The notes: a model not told the origin generated them from the letters alone. Shown: positions 1-8,425, numbered from the stretch's first letter. The stretch is DNA of 41,897 nt from Gallionella sp. (GCA_003134595.1 PLBS01000135.1:6020-47916); one strand, 5' to 3'. Program-made: numbers and translations.

Positions 1-407
1 GCGAGGTTGGCTTTTTCCGCCAGTGACTTGGCGCTCTCCAGTTGAACTTTAGCCGTTTGGAGTTGTTCGGCCAGTTTTTGTGCTTCAATTGTAGTGACGA
101 TCAGGCGTTCATTCACTTGCTGCAACATAATCCTGTGATTGTCAGACGCTGCTTGTCTCGTCTCTGACGCGTGAATTTCCTGTTCGCGCGAGATGGCTTT
201 CCCTTCGCGCAAGTCGGCAGCGTCTTCTCGTGCAGTCGCCAGTTTCTCGCGGCTTAGAACGGCCGCTTCATCTTGAGTAACAACGCTTTCCCTGCGCCTC
301 CTGTCGTTTCCGCGGACAACTTGCAACCTGTGTTTGTGCTGGCTAGCCACGTCCGGCTGACCTGGGTCATCGGTATCAACAGCATCGCCATGTTTTTTTC
401 TGTTCAT
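1..407 (-). CDS. Sensor histidine kinase N-terminus (partial, runs off window)
   Basis: The open frame starts at ATG 407 with an AGGG ribosome-binding site nine bases upstream and stays open to the window edge (135 codons). The visible part is hydrophilic and rich in Arg, Glu, Ala and Gln. It looks like a long coiled coil carrying REDAADLRE and NERLIVTTIEAQKLAEQ segments, and it ends in AKSLAEKANL. In sensor kinases that sequence normally leads straight into the HisKA dimerisation helix, so a histidine kinase or hybrid kinase is inferred; the catalytic part is outside the window. No membrane segment is visible, so the kinase is probably cytosolic. It lies 29 bp downstream of the KaiC-like gene on the same strand and is probably co-transcribed with it. 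A GGDEF protein with the same coil is the main alternative. Confidence 0.6.
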   Translation of the reverse strand, partial: MNRKKHGDAVDTDDPGQPDVASQHKHRLQVVRGNDRRRRESVVTQDEAAVLSREKLATAREDAADLREGKAISREQEIHASETRQAASDNHRIMLQQVNERLIVTTIEAQKLAEQLQTAKVQLESAKSLAEKANL

Positions 408-436
408 TGCTACCCTTGATCATCTGGTTGTTCTTG

Positions 437-1894
437 CTACGGGCTGACCGTGGGCCGGCCCGACATGATTCCAGCATACTCGGATAAGGTCTCGCCAATA
501 ATGATGCCTTCGTCTGTAATGTCAAACAATCGAATGTCCTTGCTGTGCTCGCTGCCGCGGACTTTAACGACCGAGAAGACGCGTTTGAATTGACCCACGA
601 TTTCGACATAGCGCTGTACGATAATTGCATCAGCGAGAAAAGCGCTCCCAAACGGACTAAAGCGCAAATCGGTGTAGCGGTCTTCCAGTTCCGAGGTCAT
701 TAATATGGTCACGCCCATGCTGGTAAGCTCGGCAATCATCCTATACAGCGATCCGCGAAAATCTTCGCTGAACTCAGGTGCCAGTGCCAACTCAAATCCG
801 GACAAGGAGTCAATGACGACGCGCTTTGCCTGCATTTGGTTAATCATTGCTATCAAATCATGCAAGGTTTCATCGATCGACAAATCCAGGGAACGCGTGT
901 CGATTACCCCAACTTGTCCGCCTTTGACCAGCGTATTCAGCTGATTGTTCAGCAGTTGGCTGGGGCTCTTCTCAAACGCCGCAATTACACCTGGTTCGCC
1001 CCTGCGTACACCTTCGGCGAGGAATTCCGTCGCCAATATGGTTTTCCCGGAACCGGATGGCCCGACCACGAGTAGCGAATATCCAACTGGCAAGCCGCCA
1101 CCCAGCATTTCATCCAGGTCAGGTATTCCCATCGGAACACGTTGCTCTCCAGTGACTGCCCTGATTGCTGATCCAACCGCTGCGCCCTGTTGGATAATCG
1201 CACGCGGGAAAACCTGAACTCCTTCATCGCTGATGCGGAACGTATGCAAACCTGGTGCCTGGGCTTGACCACGCATTTTGACCACTTGCATCTTGCGCAC
1301 CATTGAATTGCGATGCAAATTCTGTGTAAGCCACAGGATGCCATCCGCCACGGTAAAGATAGGGGTTGACTCTGATTCTGGCGTCAAATATTCACCGATC
1401 AAAAATGTTGTTGCCTGCCAGCTCGTCATTTCCATGCCCAGTTGCTGCACGAACCGCTGCAGCCCGGACGCACCCTGTTCCTTCTGCTTCGCTGTCTGCA
1501 CAACTGAACGAAACGAATCAACAAATACAAGGCTGGGAGCATAGTCTTTCACTTCTTCGGCAATGCGTGACAATACACGGTCAAAATTTCCCTCCAGCAG
1601 GTCTGCAGACAGGTTGACGAAGCGGATCGATACATTGACTTTATTGATATCAAAAAACGGAAATTGCTGTTGATAACGGAGCATCTTCAAAGCCGGTTCC
1701 CCGAGTACCGTGAAGTACAGGGCCCGATTATTCGGGTTTGACAGCGAGAACATGATCTGGTGAGCGAGGGTTGTTTTTCCGCTTCCCGGCGTGCCCACAA
1801 TCAGGTTAAACGAGAATTCCGGCAGGCCTCCGCCCAACAGGTTGTCCAGACCAGGTATGCCCGTTGGCAGACGACGTATGCTTACCTTACTCAT
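437..1894 (-). CDS. KaiC-like circadian-clock-family ATPase (two RecA domains)
   Basis: A 485-residue protein with two tandem KaiC/RecA domains. Each begins with a GIPGLD/GIPDLD-LLGGGLP motif followed by a Walker A: GTPGSGKT at residues 34-41 and GPSGSGKT near 281. The C-terminus keeps the KaiC-like YVEI...KVRGSEHSKDIR...DITDEG block. The cyanobacterial autophosphorylation pair Ser431-Thr432 aligns by eye to Ala-Phe in the GSAFLADA segment, so a phosphorylation clock of the cyanobacterial kind is unlikely. Proteobacterial KaiC homologues of this length are usually linked to signalling and stress responses. The start ATG overlaps the upstream gene by 8 bp and a sensor kinase follows, which suggests a three-gene signalling operon. 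No kaiA or kaiB is visible. The family assignment is firm; the function is inferred. Confidence 0.9.
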   Translation of the reverse strand: MSKVSIRRLPTGIPGLDNLLGGGLPEFSFNLIVGTPGSGKTTLAHQIMFSLSNPNNRALYFTVLGEPALKMLRYQQQFPFFDINKVNVSIRFVNLSADLLEGNFDRVLSRIAEEVKDYAPSLVFVDSFRSVVQTAKQKEQGASGLQRFVQQLGMEMTSWQATTFLIGEYLTPESESTPIFTVADGILWLTQNLHRNSMVRKMQVVKMRGQAQAPGLHTFRISDEGVQVFPRAIIQQGAAVGSAIRAVTGEQRVPMGIPDLDEMLGGGLPVGYSLLVVGPSGSGKTILATEFLAEGVRRGEPGVIAAFEKSPSQLLNNQLNTLVKGGQVGVIDTRSLDLSIDETLHDLIAMINQMQAKRVVIDSLSGFELALAPEFSEDFRGSLYRMIAELTSMGVTILMTSELEDRYTDLRFSPFGSAFLADAIIVQRYVEIVGQFKRVFSVVKVRGSEHSKDIRLFDITDEGIIIGETLSEYAGIMSGRPTVSP

Positions 1895-2336
1895 TTTTGA
1901 ACTCCTTCGGGTGCCCGGACAAAAGTTTTTCGTCGCCGGCTTTATCCGAAGCGCTAAGGCCCCAAGCCGAACGTAAAATACTGGTTGTTAACCGCTCGCC
2001 AATTAACGAGGCCAGGATGTCGGTGAAAGTGATCAGTAGCAGACTGTTTGCTTCGCTGGCTTGCGCAGGTGTTTGTCCTTCAAGGCTCGTTTTTAATTCC
2101 TTGAGCCGGTGATCGGTCTGTGGAGACAGCGCGCTCGCTGCGAGCCATGGAAATGCTGGCTGGGTAAGGAATACACTTCTCGCGTAAAGTGAATTGAAAC
2201 CACCTTCACCGATGATCGAAATGATTTCGGATGCCAACTGCTCCCATAAGTTAATCGTGACATCAGCGACTCTATCAGTGTGCTGTGCCATGAGACTTTT
2301 AATTATCTGGTGCCGCAGCAGGTCGCTGGTTTCCAT
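1887..2336 (-). CDS. Conserved hypothetical protein upstream of KaiC homologue
   Basis: The start chosen is ATG 2336 (METSDLLRHQ), giving 149 residues. The frame is open further upstream, but that extension looks non-coding. No strong ribosome-binding site precedes either start. The protein is soluble and mostly helical by eye (LWEQLASEIISIIGEGGFNSLYARSVFLT), with no signal peptide and no motif I recognise. Its TAA lies inside the first codons of the KaiC-like gene (8 bp overlap), so the two are probably translationally coupled and this protein is a plausible partner in the same signalling unit. The last residues (EKLLSGHPKEF) are encoded by DNA resembling a repeat found again at 39395-39420, so the C-terminus may have been rewritten by a repeat. 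Function unknown. Confidence 0.6.
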   Translation of the reverse strand: METSDLLRHQIIKSLMAQHTDRVADVTINLWEQLASEIISIIGEGGFNSLYARSVFLTQPAFPWLAASALSPQTDHRLKELKTSLEGQTPAQASEANSLLLITFTDILASLIGERLTTSILRSAWGLSASDKAGDEKLLSGHPKEFKNE

Positions 2337-2787
2337 AACAAAAATATCAATAAATAGTCGATATAACGATGTTGGCGGAATACAGCCCCCGCCCTTTTTC
2401 TGCCATGTGGTGTTGCACTTCGAACTTGAATCCGCGAGTAACTTTAGCCAAAAAAATTTCAAATTGCAAATTTCGGAGTTAAGTGGCATTTCGTGGAGGG
2501 GGTATTTTGAATTGATGGCTTCCTGACTGGGCTATAAGGTGATTCAGGCTTTGATTAGACAAGGTGGTAATCTAATCCCATGAAAAAACTCTGTTCTCTA
2601 TGTATTCTTTCCCCGAAAAAGCCCGTCCATACCGGGGCGGGCACACAATGCTGGTATTGCAGTTAGAAAAAAAACCTTCACGAAATATTACTTAACCCCG
2701 AATTTTTCATGATAAAACACCTATCGGATTTTCCGGGTTGAACACAAAACATTTTGACCTTAAACAATCACGGAAATCTGATTCCCG
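2337..2787. other. Intergenic region upstream of the KaiC operon
   Basis: No gene is supported in these 451 bases. The part nearest 2337 should hold the promoter of the minus-strand KaiC operon, but I see no convincing -35/-10 pair. A minus-strand terminator sits at 2615-2642. The rest is AT-rich with only short, poor open frames. Confidence 0.5.
2615..2642 (-). terminator. Rho-independent terminator after folD remnant / P-type ATPase
   Basis: Read on the minus strand, GCCCGCCCC and GGACGGGC pair (one mismatch) around a short loop, and a run of five T follows. It would end transcription coming from the P-type ATPase and folD remnant before the divergently organised KaiC region. Confidence 0.65.
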
Positions 2788-3021
2788 TTACTTGCTGAAA
2801 CCGGAAAACCGTTCCGCCGCCCTCACGGTATTTGCCACCAGCATGGTGATGGCCATCGGGTCGCCGCCGGGCACCGGAGTGATGTGGCCCGCCACTTCCT
2901 TCACGCTGGCAAATTCCAAATCGCCGATCAGCCTGCCCTCTGTGTTGCGATTGATGCCGGCATCGATCACGACCGCTCCAGGCTTGACCATGTCGCCAGT
3001 GATGAAGTTAGGTTTGCCCAC
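2788..3021 (-). pseudogene. folD: 3' fragment of folD (methylene-THF dehydrogenase/cyclohydrolase)
   Basis: The 77 codons match only the C-terminal end of FolD, a cytosolic one-carbon enzyme of about 285 residues. The recognisable blocks are [24 protein letters not shown], a [12 protein letters not shown] helix and the HITPVPGG...MAITML motif. The 5' three-quarters, including the catalytic Lys region, is missing. In frame upstream the match stops abruptly at about 3022 and a TAG lies a few codons further. Inside the remnant the usual PGGVGPMT is PGGDPMA, one residue short, in a strongly conserved NADP-binding loop. Both features point to a dead fragment left by a rearrangement. A functional folD should exist elsewhere. 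The fragment lies 59 bp behind the P-type ATPase and ahead of a terminator. Confidence 0.8.
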
Positions 3022-3080
3022 TCCGGGCTTTGTCTTGCTATGAGCCTAGGGGGTGCGTCACGGTAATTCCGGATGCCCGA

Positions 3081-5633
3081 TTATTTCCGTGCTCCCATCA
3101 TTCGTTTTACGGCCGCGCTGAGCAGCAGTACGCTGGAGGATGCCAGCACTCCAACGCCAAGGATATGTGGCGCGTCCCCGGAAAAATGGAATAGCTCGCG
3201 CAGCACAGGGATGCTTAACACCAGTGCCAGCCCGGCACTGCCGCCCAACACGATCCACCACAGCACCGGATTTTCCCGCGACCACGCGCCTTGCCAGGAT
3301 GCATCAAGTGAGCGGTTGCTGAATACCAGTGCGATATTTCCCGCCACCATGGCCGTGAATACCATCGCGCGCACGGTGTTATCGTCCATCTCTTTTGACA
3401 ATGCCCAGGCATAAATCGCGGCGGCTACGGCAAAAGCCACCAATCCCTGCAGCAGGCTGTTGGCCAATGGCTTACCGCCGAATAGTGGCTCATTTTTTGG
3501 TCTGGGTGGACGCTGCATGATATTTTTTTCTTCGGGTTCGGCTTCGAAGAATATCGAACAGGCGGGGCCGATGATTAGTTCCAGAAACATGATGTGCGCG
3601 GGCATGAGCAACAGCGGCTGACCGATCAGCACCGGCAACAAAGCCATGCCGACGATGGGAATATGCACCGCCAGTGCGTAACTCATCGCCTTGCGCAGGT
3701 TGTCATAGATGCGCCGCCCCATGCGGATGGTGGCTACCAGCGAGGCAAAGTCATCGTTGAGCAGCACCAGTGCGGCGGCTTCGCGCGCCACGTCGGTGCC
3801 GCGCTTGCCCATCGCCACGCCGATGTGCGCCGCCTTGAGCGCGGGTGCATCGTTCACGCCGTCACCGGTCATTGCGACGATCTCACCGTTGGCCTTGAAG
3901 GCTTCTACCAAACGCAGTTTCTGTTGCGGCACGATGCGCGCGAATACCTGCACGTCGAGCAATTTGGAACGCAATGCTTCGTCGGAAAGCGTGTCCAGTT
4001 CGTTGCCGCTCAGTACTTGCCCGGATGGCAAACCGAGTTCTCGGGCAATGGATTGTGCGGTGCCCGCATGGTCGCCGGTAATCATCACCACCCGAATGCC
4101 TGCTGCATGGCACTGCGCGATGGCATCCGCTACGCTGGGGCGTAGCGGGTCTTGCAGGCCGAGCAAGCCGACGAAAGAAAACTCGATGTCGTGCTGCTGT
4201 GCCGGCCACCGTTGTTCAGATTCAAGACCGGGCTTGAGTTTGGCGCGCGCTACTCCCAGGACGCGCAAGCCCTGGTCGGCCATTTCGGCGGCGACTTGGG
4301 CAATTGATCCGGCCAGCGGTTCGGGCAGATGGCACAGGTCGATGATGGCTTCCGGCGCGCCTTTGGCTGCGACCATGTGATGTTCCTGATCGTCGCCTTG
4401 CCAGACGTGCGACATGGCCAGCAACTCGGAAGACAGGCTGTATTCGTGTACCAACTGCCAAGCTTCATGCAGGTGTTCGCTCCCGTTCAGGGTGCGGTTG
4501 CCCAATTCGTGCAGGGCACGCTCCATCGGGTCGAATGGTTCGCGCTCACTGGCCAGGATGCCGAATTCAACCAACTCATGCCACGGTTCTGGCAGCGGAC
4601 TGTGACTGTCCACTTGCAGCATTTGACCGTTGCTATACAGCTTGCGGATCACCATGCGATTCTCGGTCAACGTGCCGGTCTTGTCGGTGCATAGCACGGT
4701 GGTGGCTCCCAGAGTCTCGATGGCATCCAGCCGCCGCGTCAGCACATCGCGCTGGGAGATACGCCAAGCGCCGAGCGCCATGAATACCGACAGGATCACC
4801 GGGAATTCTTCCGGCAGGGCCGACATCGCAAGGCTGATTCCCGCTAGCAGCGCATCCAGCCAATGACCACGCGAGAAACCGTAGATCAACACCAGAGACA
4901 AACAGAGCGTGATGGCTATTGTTGCTATACGGCGCACCAGCCTGCCGGTTTGGAGGCGTAGCGGCGACTCGCCGGATTGCGTGCTTTCTAGCGATTTGCC
5001 GATTTGTCCGATGGCGCTGGATTTGCCGGTCGCCGTCACCAACCCGATACCGCTGCCTTGCACCAGCATTGATCCCGCATACACAAACGGTTGATCGTCA
5101 CCGCCAGGTTGACGCACAACCGAGATCGCGCTGCCCGCATGTTTGCGCACCGGCACCGACTCGCCGGTCAGCAAGGATTCGTCGGCAAGCAGGTCGTTGC
5201 AACTGAGCAGCACAGCATCAGCGGCGACACGATCTCCTTCTTTGAACAGCATCAAGTCGCCTTGCACTACCTCGCGTCCTGCGATGCGTTGCTGTTTGCC
5301 GTCGCGCATTACCAATGCGCGCGGGCTGGACAGGTCGCGCAATGCTTCCAGCACCCGTTCGCTCTTGTGTTCCTGAAACACGGTCAGGACTATGATGAGC
5401 AGCACGAAGAACAGCAGCATCAGTGCGCCTTCGGCGTCGCCCAGCAACAGGTAGATTCCGCCCGCCGAGATCAGCAACAGGAACATCGGCTCGCGCAACA
5501 CGTCGGCAACGATGTGCCACACGTGGCGTGGTTTGGGCGGGTTCAACTCGTTGTAGCCGGACGCGGCGAGGCGTTGTTGTGCTTCTGCCGTGCTTAGCCC
5601 TGAAATTAACTGTTCGTCGTTCACTGCGCTCAT
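3081..5633 (-). CDS. P-type cation-transporting ATPase
   Basis: An 850-residue inner-membrane pump. The order is an N-terminal cation-ATPase domain (LSTAEAQQRLAASGYNELNP), a transmembrane pair, the actuator with LTGES near residue 168, the transport-site helix motif PEEFP near 275, the phosphorylation site DKTGTLT near 318, the nucleotide-binding domain, the hinge TGDGVNDAPALKAA near 591, and a C-terminal transmembrane domain to about 840. It has no heavy-metal-binding N-domain and its length fits the P2 (calcium/sodium-like) group. The PEEFP motif, rather than the PEGLP of classical Ca pumps, and the LELIIGPACSIFFEAEP helix place it in a bacterial subgroup whose ion is uncertain. AGGG precedes the ATG. 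A folD remnant follows, so local rearrangement has occurred. The substrate cannot be read from sequence. Confidence 0.92.
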   Translation of the reverse strand: MSAVNDEQLISGLSTAEAQQRLAASGYNELNPPKPRHVWHIVADVLREPMFLLLISAGGIYLLLGDAEGALMLLFFVLLIIVLTVFQEHKSERVLEALRDLSSPRALVMRDGKQQRIAGREVVQGDLMLFKEGDRVAADAVLLSCNDLLADESLLTGESVPVRKHAGSAISVVRQPGGDDQPFVYAGSMLVQGSGIGLVTATGKSSAIGQIGKSLESTQSGESPLRLQTGRLVRRIATIAITLCLSLVLIYGFSRGHWLDALLAGISLAMSALPEEFPVILSVFMALGAWRISQRDVLTRRLDAIETLGATTVLCTDKTGTLTENRMVIRKLYSNGQMLQVDSHSPLPEPWHELVEFGILASEREPFDPMERALHELGNRTLNGSEHLHEAWQLVHEYSLSSELLAMSHVWQGDDQEHHMVAAKGAPEAIIDLCHLPEPLAGSIAQVAAEMADQGLRVLGVARAKLKPGLESEQRWPAQQHDIEFSFVGLLGLQDPLRPSVADAIAQCHAAGIRVVMITGDHAGTAQSIARELGLPSGQVLSGNELDTLSDEALRSKLLDVQVFARIVPQQKLRLVEAFKANGEIVAMTGDGVNDAPALKAAHIGVAMGKRGTDVAREAAALVLLNDDFASLVATIRMGRRIYDNLRKAMSYALAVHIPIVGMALLPVLIGQPLLLMPAHIMFLELIIGPACSIFFEAEPEEKNIMQRPPRPKNEPLFGGKPLANSLLQGLVAFAVAAAIYAWALSKEMDDNTVRAMVFTAMVAGNIALVFSNRSLDASWQGAWSRENPVLWWIVLGGSAGLALVLSIPVLRELFHFSGDAPHILGVGVLASSSVLLLSAAVKRMMGARK

Positions 5634-5942
5634 GTTAGCCCTGATGTTTCATAAATTTAGCCAAGCCGAAACGAGACCGCCGTAGGAGCGGCCACTTCGA
5701 CAAGAGTGGTGTGTGTATTCATGAAACATTCGGGTTGGTAGATTCCTTGCTACGCGCTGAGCATACCGCGATAGCGGTTCGAGAGTAAATCGCAGAAGTA
5801 ATGGGTGATCTCTCGTAGAGAAGAAAAAGGTCTGCACATCAAGCGCATTTCGGGTAAATTGCTTGCTCAAAGTTATTAGCAATGGGGGCTTGTTTGGAAT
5901 AAGGCTATCCCATAAGTTCCGAAAAAATTTTAGGAGAAATTT
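5634..5942. other. Divergent intergenic region with a half REP copy
   Basis: These 309 bases separate the minus-strand ATPase from the plus-strand cytochrome b561. No gene is supported. A GTAGGAGCGGCC string at about 5682 resembles half of the palindrome at 18853-18907. An ATTGCT/AGCAAT inverted repeat with a 14-base spacer lies at about 5868-5893, ahead of the cytochrome gene, and could be a regulator site. Confidence 0.4.
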
Positions 5943-6473
5943 GTGACTCAATATAGCAAGCGCATGGTGATCGTTCATTGGTTGACTTTGGCATTGTTGA
6001 TCGCCGCTTGGTACTTTGGCGACAGCCTAGCAGAGGCAACCGATGAGAGCAAGGCGACACTGGCCGGATACATCGTGCATATCGCGGTGGGAGGCACGGT
6101 TTTGTTGTTGACATTGGCGCAACTATTTTTCCGCCGTAAGGATGGTACGCCGCCGTTGCTGTACGATAAGCCGATATACCAGGTAGTGGCCAAAAACGTT
6201 CATTACTTGCTCTATACACTGTTGTTCTTGTTGCCGGTGAGCGGGATAACGATCATTCTCAACAGCAAGGTGGGTGCGGCACTATTGGCTGGCGATGCGA
6301 ATTTGCTGCCGAAGGAGCATGGTTTTAAGGACGTATTTTCCCACGAGGTACATGAGCAATTGGTCAATGTGTTGATCGTGCTGGCGGTGGTGCATATACT
6401 CGGTGCGATCAAGCATCAATTCATCATGAAAGATGGTTTGATGAGCAGAATGTCATTGCGCAAAAAGGACTGA
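5943..6473 (+). CDS. Cytochrome b561 family protein
   Basis: A 176-residue inner-membrane protein with four hydrophobic segments (about residues 8-26, 40-62, 86-105 and 139-158). Histidines lie where b561-type cytochromes bind two haems: His12 (IVHWLT), His46 (IVHIAVGG), His87, His137 and His151. Family members pass electrons between the quinone pool and periplasmic or soluble partners, or dispose of superoxide; the partner here is unknown. The start is GTG at 5943, supported by TAGGAG seven bases upstream. The gene stands alone. Its stop codon is followed four bases later by a MITE-like insertion and then by a strong terminator, so the element probably landed between the gene and its terminator. 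Confidence 0.88.
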   Translation: MTQYSKRMVIVHWLTLALLIAAWYFGDSLAEATDESKATLAGYIVHIAVGGTVLLLTLAQLFFRRKDGTPPLLYDKPIYQVVAKNVHYLLYTLLFLLPVSGITIILNSKVGAALLAGDANLLPKEHGFKDVFSHEVHEQLVNVLIVLAVVHILGAIKHQFIMKDGLMSRMSLRKKD

Positions 6474-6480
6474 TTTTTCA

Positions 6481-6621
6481 GGGCACCTCTAAAAATCCAA
6501 ACTCTGTTGCGATACGGCGTTGCTCAAAAAATTTTAACGCTTACATATCATACATATGCGGCGCGCTAAAATTTTTCTCGCACCTTGTCTCGCTTAGGAT
6601 TTTGAATTTTTAGAGGCGCCC
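6481..6621. mobile_element. 141-bp MITE-like element with TTCA target duplication
   Basis: The element starts GGGCACCTCTAAAAAT and ends with the near-exact inverse ATTTTTAGAGGCGCCC. The inverted match continues inward with gaps (GTTGCTCAAAAAATTTTAACGC against GGTGCGAGAAAAATTTTAGCGC), so most of the element can fold into one long hairpin. TTCA flanks it on both sides (6477-6480 and 6622-6625), which fits a 4-bp target-site duplication. It has no coding capacity, so a transposase must act in trans. No second copy is in this window and the parent insertion-sequence family is not identified. Confidence 0.75.
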
Positions 6622-6641
6622 TTCAGAGAGTCCAAATGCAG

Positions 6642-6671
6642 GGGCGGGTTTTGAACCCGCCCTTATTTTTT
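6642..6671 (+). terminator. Rho-independent terminator after cytochrome b561
   Basis: GGGCGGGTT and AACCCGCCC pair perfectly around a three-base loop, followed by TTATTTTTT. It lies beyond the MITE-like element and is the probable original terminator of the cytochrome gene. Confidence 0.85.
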
Positions 6672-6797
6672 GGGATGCTAAAAATCGGCTGATTGCAGCA
6701 GCCGGCCTATTCCACCCGCTGTCTGGTTCAGTCTTGATTCGAAGCGCTGAACTTGCTACGGTAAGCGCCTATACCCGATCGTCATTTCGGAGGGAAA

Positions 6798-7562
6798 ATG
6801 AAACTTGCCGTGCTCGGCTGTTATGCCGGTATCGGTGGTGCGCGGCGCACCACCGCGCTGTTGCTGGACGATGATGTCCTGATTGATGCAGGCTCGGGTG
6901 CGGGCGAGTTGAGCCTGGAGCAGATGGTCAAGGTGGATCATGTTTTCTTGACCCACTCCCATCTCGATCATTGCGGCTTCATGCCGCTGCTTGCCGATGC
7001 CGCGGCTTTTTTGCGCCAAAAACCTCTGCTGGTGCATGCGCTGCCGCAGACTATCGCCGCACTGAAGGAAAACCTGCTGAATGGTCAACTGTGGCCGGAT
7101 TACAGCGCGCTGCCAACTATTGATAATCCTTACATCCGCTTTGTTCCGGTCGTTCCCGGCGAGCCGACGCTGCTGGGAAAAAGGCGAGTCACCCCGTTGC
7201 CGGCCTGCCACGCGGTGCCCGCCGTGGGTTACCGCATGGATAGCGGGGCGGCAAGTTTCGTGTACTCGGGTGACACGACAGACTGCGAGGCATTCTGGGC
7301 AGCGCTGAACGGTATCGAAAATCTGCGTTACCTGATGATCGAGACCACGTTTCTCAATGCGAATGCCAGCGCTGCGGTACTATCCGGACACATGACTGCT
7401 GCACTGCTGGCCCATGGACTGGCGCGGCTGCAACGCCCGGTGACGCTGCTCATCACCCACATGGAACCGGGCAAGGAAGATTTGACCATGGCGGAAGTCG
7501 TTGCAGCCTGTGCGAAGTACCAGCCGGTGCGGCTGGAACAGGGGTGGCAGTTCGAGTTCTGA
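6798..7562 (+). CDS. Class II 3',5'-cyclic-nucleotide phosphodiesterase (MBL fold)
   Basis: A 254-residue cytosolic metallo-beta-lactamase-fold hydrolase. The metal-binding signature HSHLDH is at residues 53-58. Further ligands are likely in ACHAVPAVGY, SGDTT and ITHMEPG. The end-to-end pattern (MKLAVLGC...GIGG, LLLDDDVLIDAGSGAGELS, ENLRYLMIETTF, C-terminal WQFEF) matches the proteobacterial class II cyclic-nucleotide phosphodiesterase family, which breaks cAMP or cGMP to the 5' monophosphate. The length is typical. GGAGGG precedes the ATG by four bases. The gene is single and converges on the spermidine-synthase-like gene only 8 bp away. Substrate is inferred from the family. Confidence 0.85.
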   Translation: MKLAVLGCYAGIGGARRTTALLLDDDVLIDAGSGAGELSLEQMVKVDHVFLTHSHLDHCGFMPLLADAAAFLRQKPLLVHALPQTIAALKENLLNGQLWPDYSALPTIDNPYIRFVPVVPGEPTLLGKRRVTPLPACHAVPAVGYRMDSGAASFVYSGDTTDCEAFWAALNGIENLRYLMIETTFLNANASAAVLSGHMTAALLAHGLARLQRPVTLLITHMEPGKEDLTMAEVVAACAKYQPVRLEQGWQFEF

Positions 7563-7570
7563 GATGCGGC

Positions 7571-8326
7571 TTACAGTTTCAGAAGCCCGCCTGTGCGGCT
7601 GTGCGATTGCTCCAGTCGTGTGATGGTAGGCAGGAGGTTGAGGCCGGTTTCCTTTTTCAAGGCCAGCGCGTTTTCTCTCAAATCGTCGAAGGAGATTTCG
7701 ACAGGATTGCCATCCGCCGCAAAGGCAATCGCATTGCCGCTTTCGCATGAAGGAAACACCAGCGCACGATCGTCAAATGCCGCACCGATGCGCATCAAGC
7801 TTTCATCGAAGCCGCGACTGCGCCCGAGCAGATTGACTGCCATTACGCCATCGTCGCTCAAACGCGCGCGGCAAATCTGGTAGAACGGCAGGGTATCCAG
7901 CGCGCCGGGACTCGCGTTTTCGTCGAAGCCGTCCACCAGAATCAAGTCGAATTTTTTCTCGTTATTCGCTACGTATTCCGCACCGTCGCCAATGACCAGG
8001 TTGATGCGCCTGGGGTCTTCCGGCAGCTTGAAGAATTGCCGTGCGGCAGCGACCACGGCGGGTTCGATTTCCACCACGGTCAGATGCGCCAGCGGATAGT
8101 GGCGATACAGGAACTTGGTCAGCGAGGCTGCGCCTAACCCGATTAACAACACCTTGCGCGGCCAGTGTGCATCATCGCGCAGCAGCAGGCTGGCCATCAT
8201 CTCGCGGGTATATTCCAGTTCAAGATTCCACGGGCGCGCGATGCGCATCGCGCCTTGTATCCATTCGGAACCGAAGTGCAGCGTGCGCACACCGGCCTCT
8301 TCGCGGATGTCGATGGGGGTGGTCAT
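7571..8326 (-). CDS. Spermidine-synthase-like aminopropyltransferase/methyltransferase-fold protein
   Basis: A 251-residue cytosolic protein with the Rossmann-type fold of polyamine synthases: the glycine-rich loop LLIGLGAASLTK near residue 60, the acidic VVEIEPAVV after strand 2, IGDGAEYV, and LILVDGFDENA in the position of the catalytic Asp region. It lacks an obvious N-terminal tetramerisation domain and is shorter than classical SpeE (about 285 residues). This matches the group usually annotated as spermidine-synthase-like, whose reaction is not settled. The ribosome-binding site is weak. It converges with the phosphodiesterase gene, and a palindromic repeat separates it from nnrD upstream, so it is probably transcribed on its own. 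Confidence 0.8.
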   Translation of the reverse strand: MTTPIDIREEAGVRTLHFGSEWIQGAMRIARPWNLELEYTREMMASLLLRDDAHWPRKVLLIGLGAASLTKFLYRHYPLAHLTVVEIEPAVVAAARQFFKLPEDPRRINLVIGDGAEYVANNEKKFDLILVDGFDENASPGALDTLPFYQICRARLSDDGVMAVNLLGRSRGFDESLMRIGAAFDDRALVFPSCESGNAIAFAADGNPVEISFDDLRENALALKKETGLNLLPTITRLEQSHSRTGGLLKL

Positions 8327-8344
8327 TTTTTGAGTGATTTTTTT

Positions 8345-8423
8345 GTAGGCTGGTGGTGAGGCACGAACCCCAGCATTTGGCTGGCGTTCATGCTGGGGTG
8401 CGCTGCGCTTACCGCCAGCCTAC
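8345..8423. repeat. Palindromic intergenic repeat (REP-like)
   Basis: GTAGGCTGG at the left end pairs with CCAGCCTAC at the right. An inner pair, ACCCCAGCAT and ATGCTGGGGT, forms a second arm. The 79-bp unit sits between two minus-strand genes and can fold on either strand; it may also dampen read-through from nnrD. Confidence 0.7.
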
Positions 8424-8425
8424 GG

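Noticed and set aside
2337-2489. Upstream extension of the gene before the KaiC homologue to an in-frame start at 2489
   Set aside because: The added 51 residues have non-coding composition and no ribosome-binding site; ATG 2336 begins a coherent protein.
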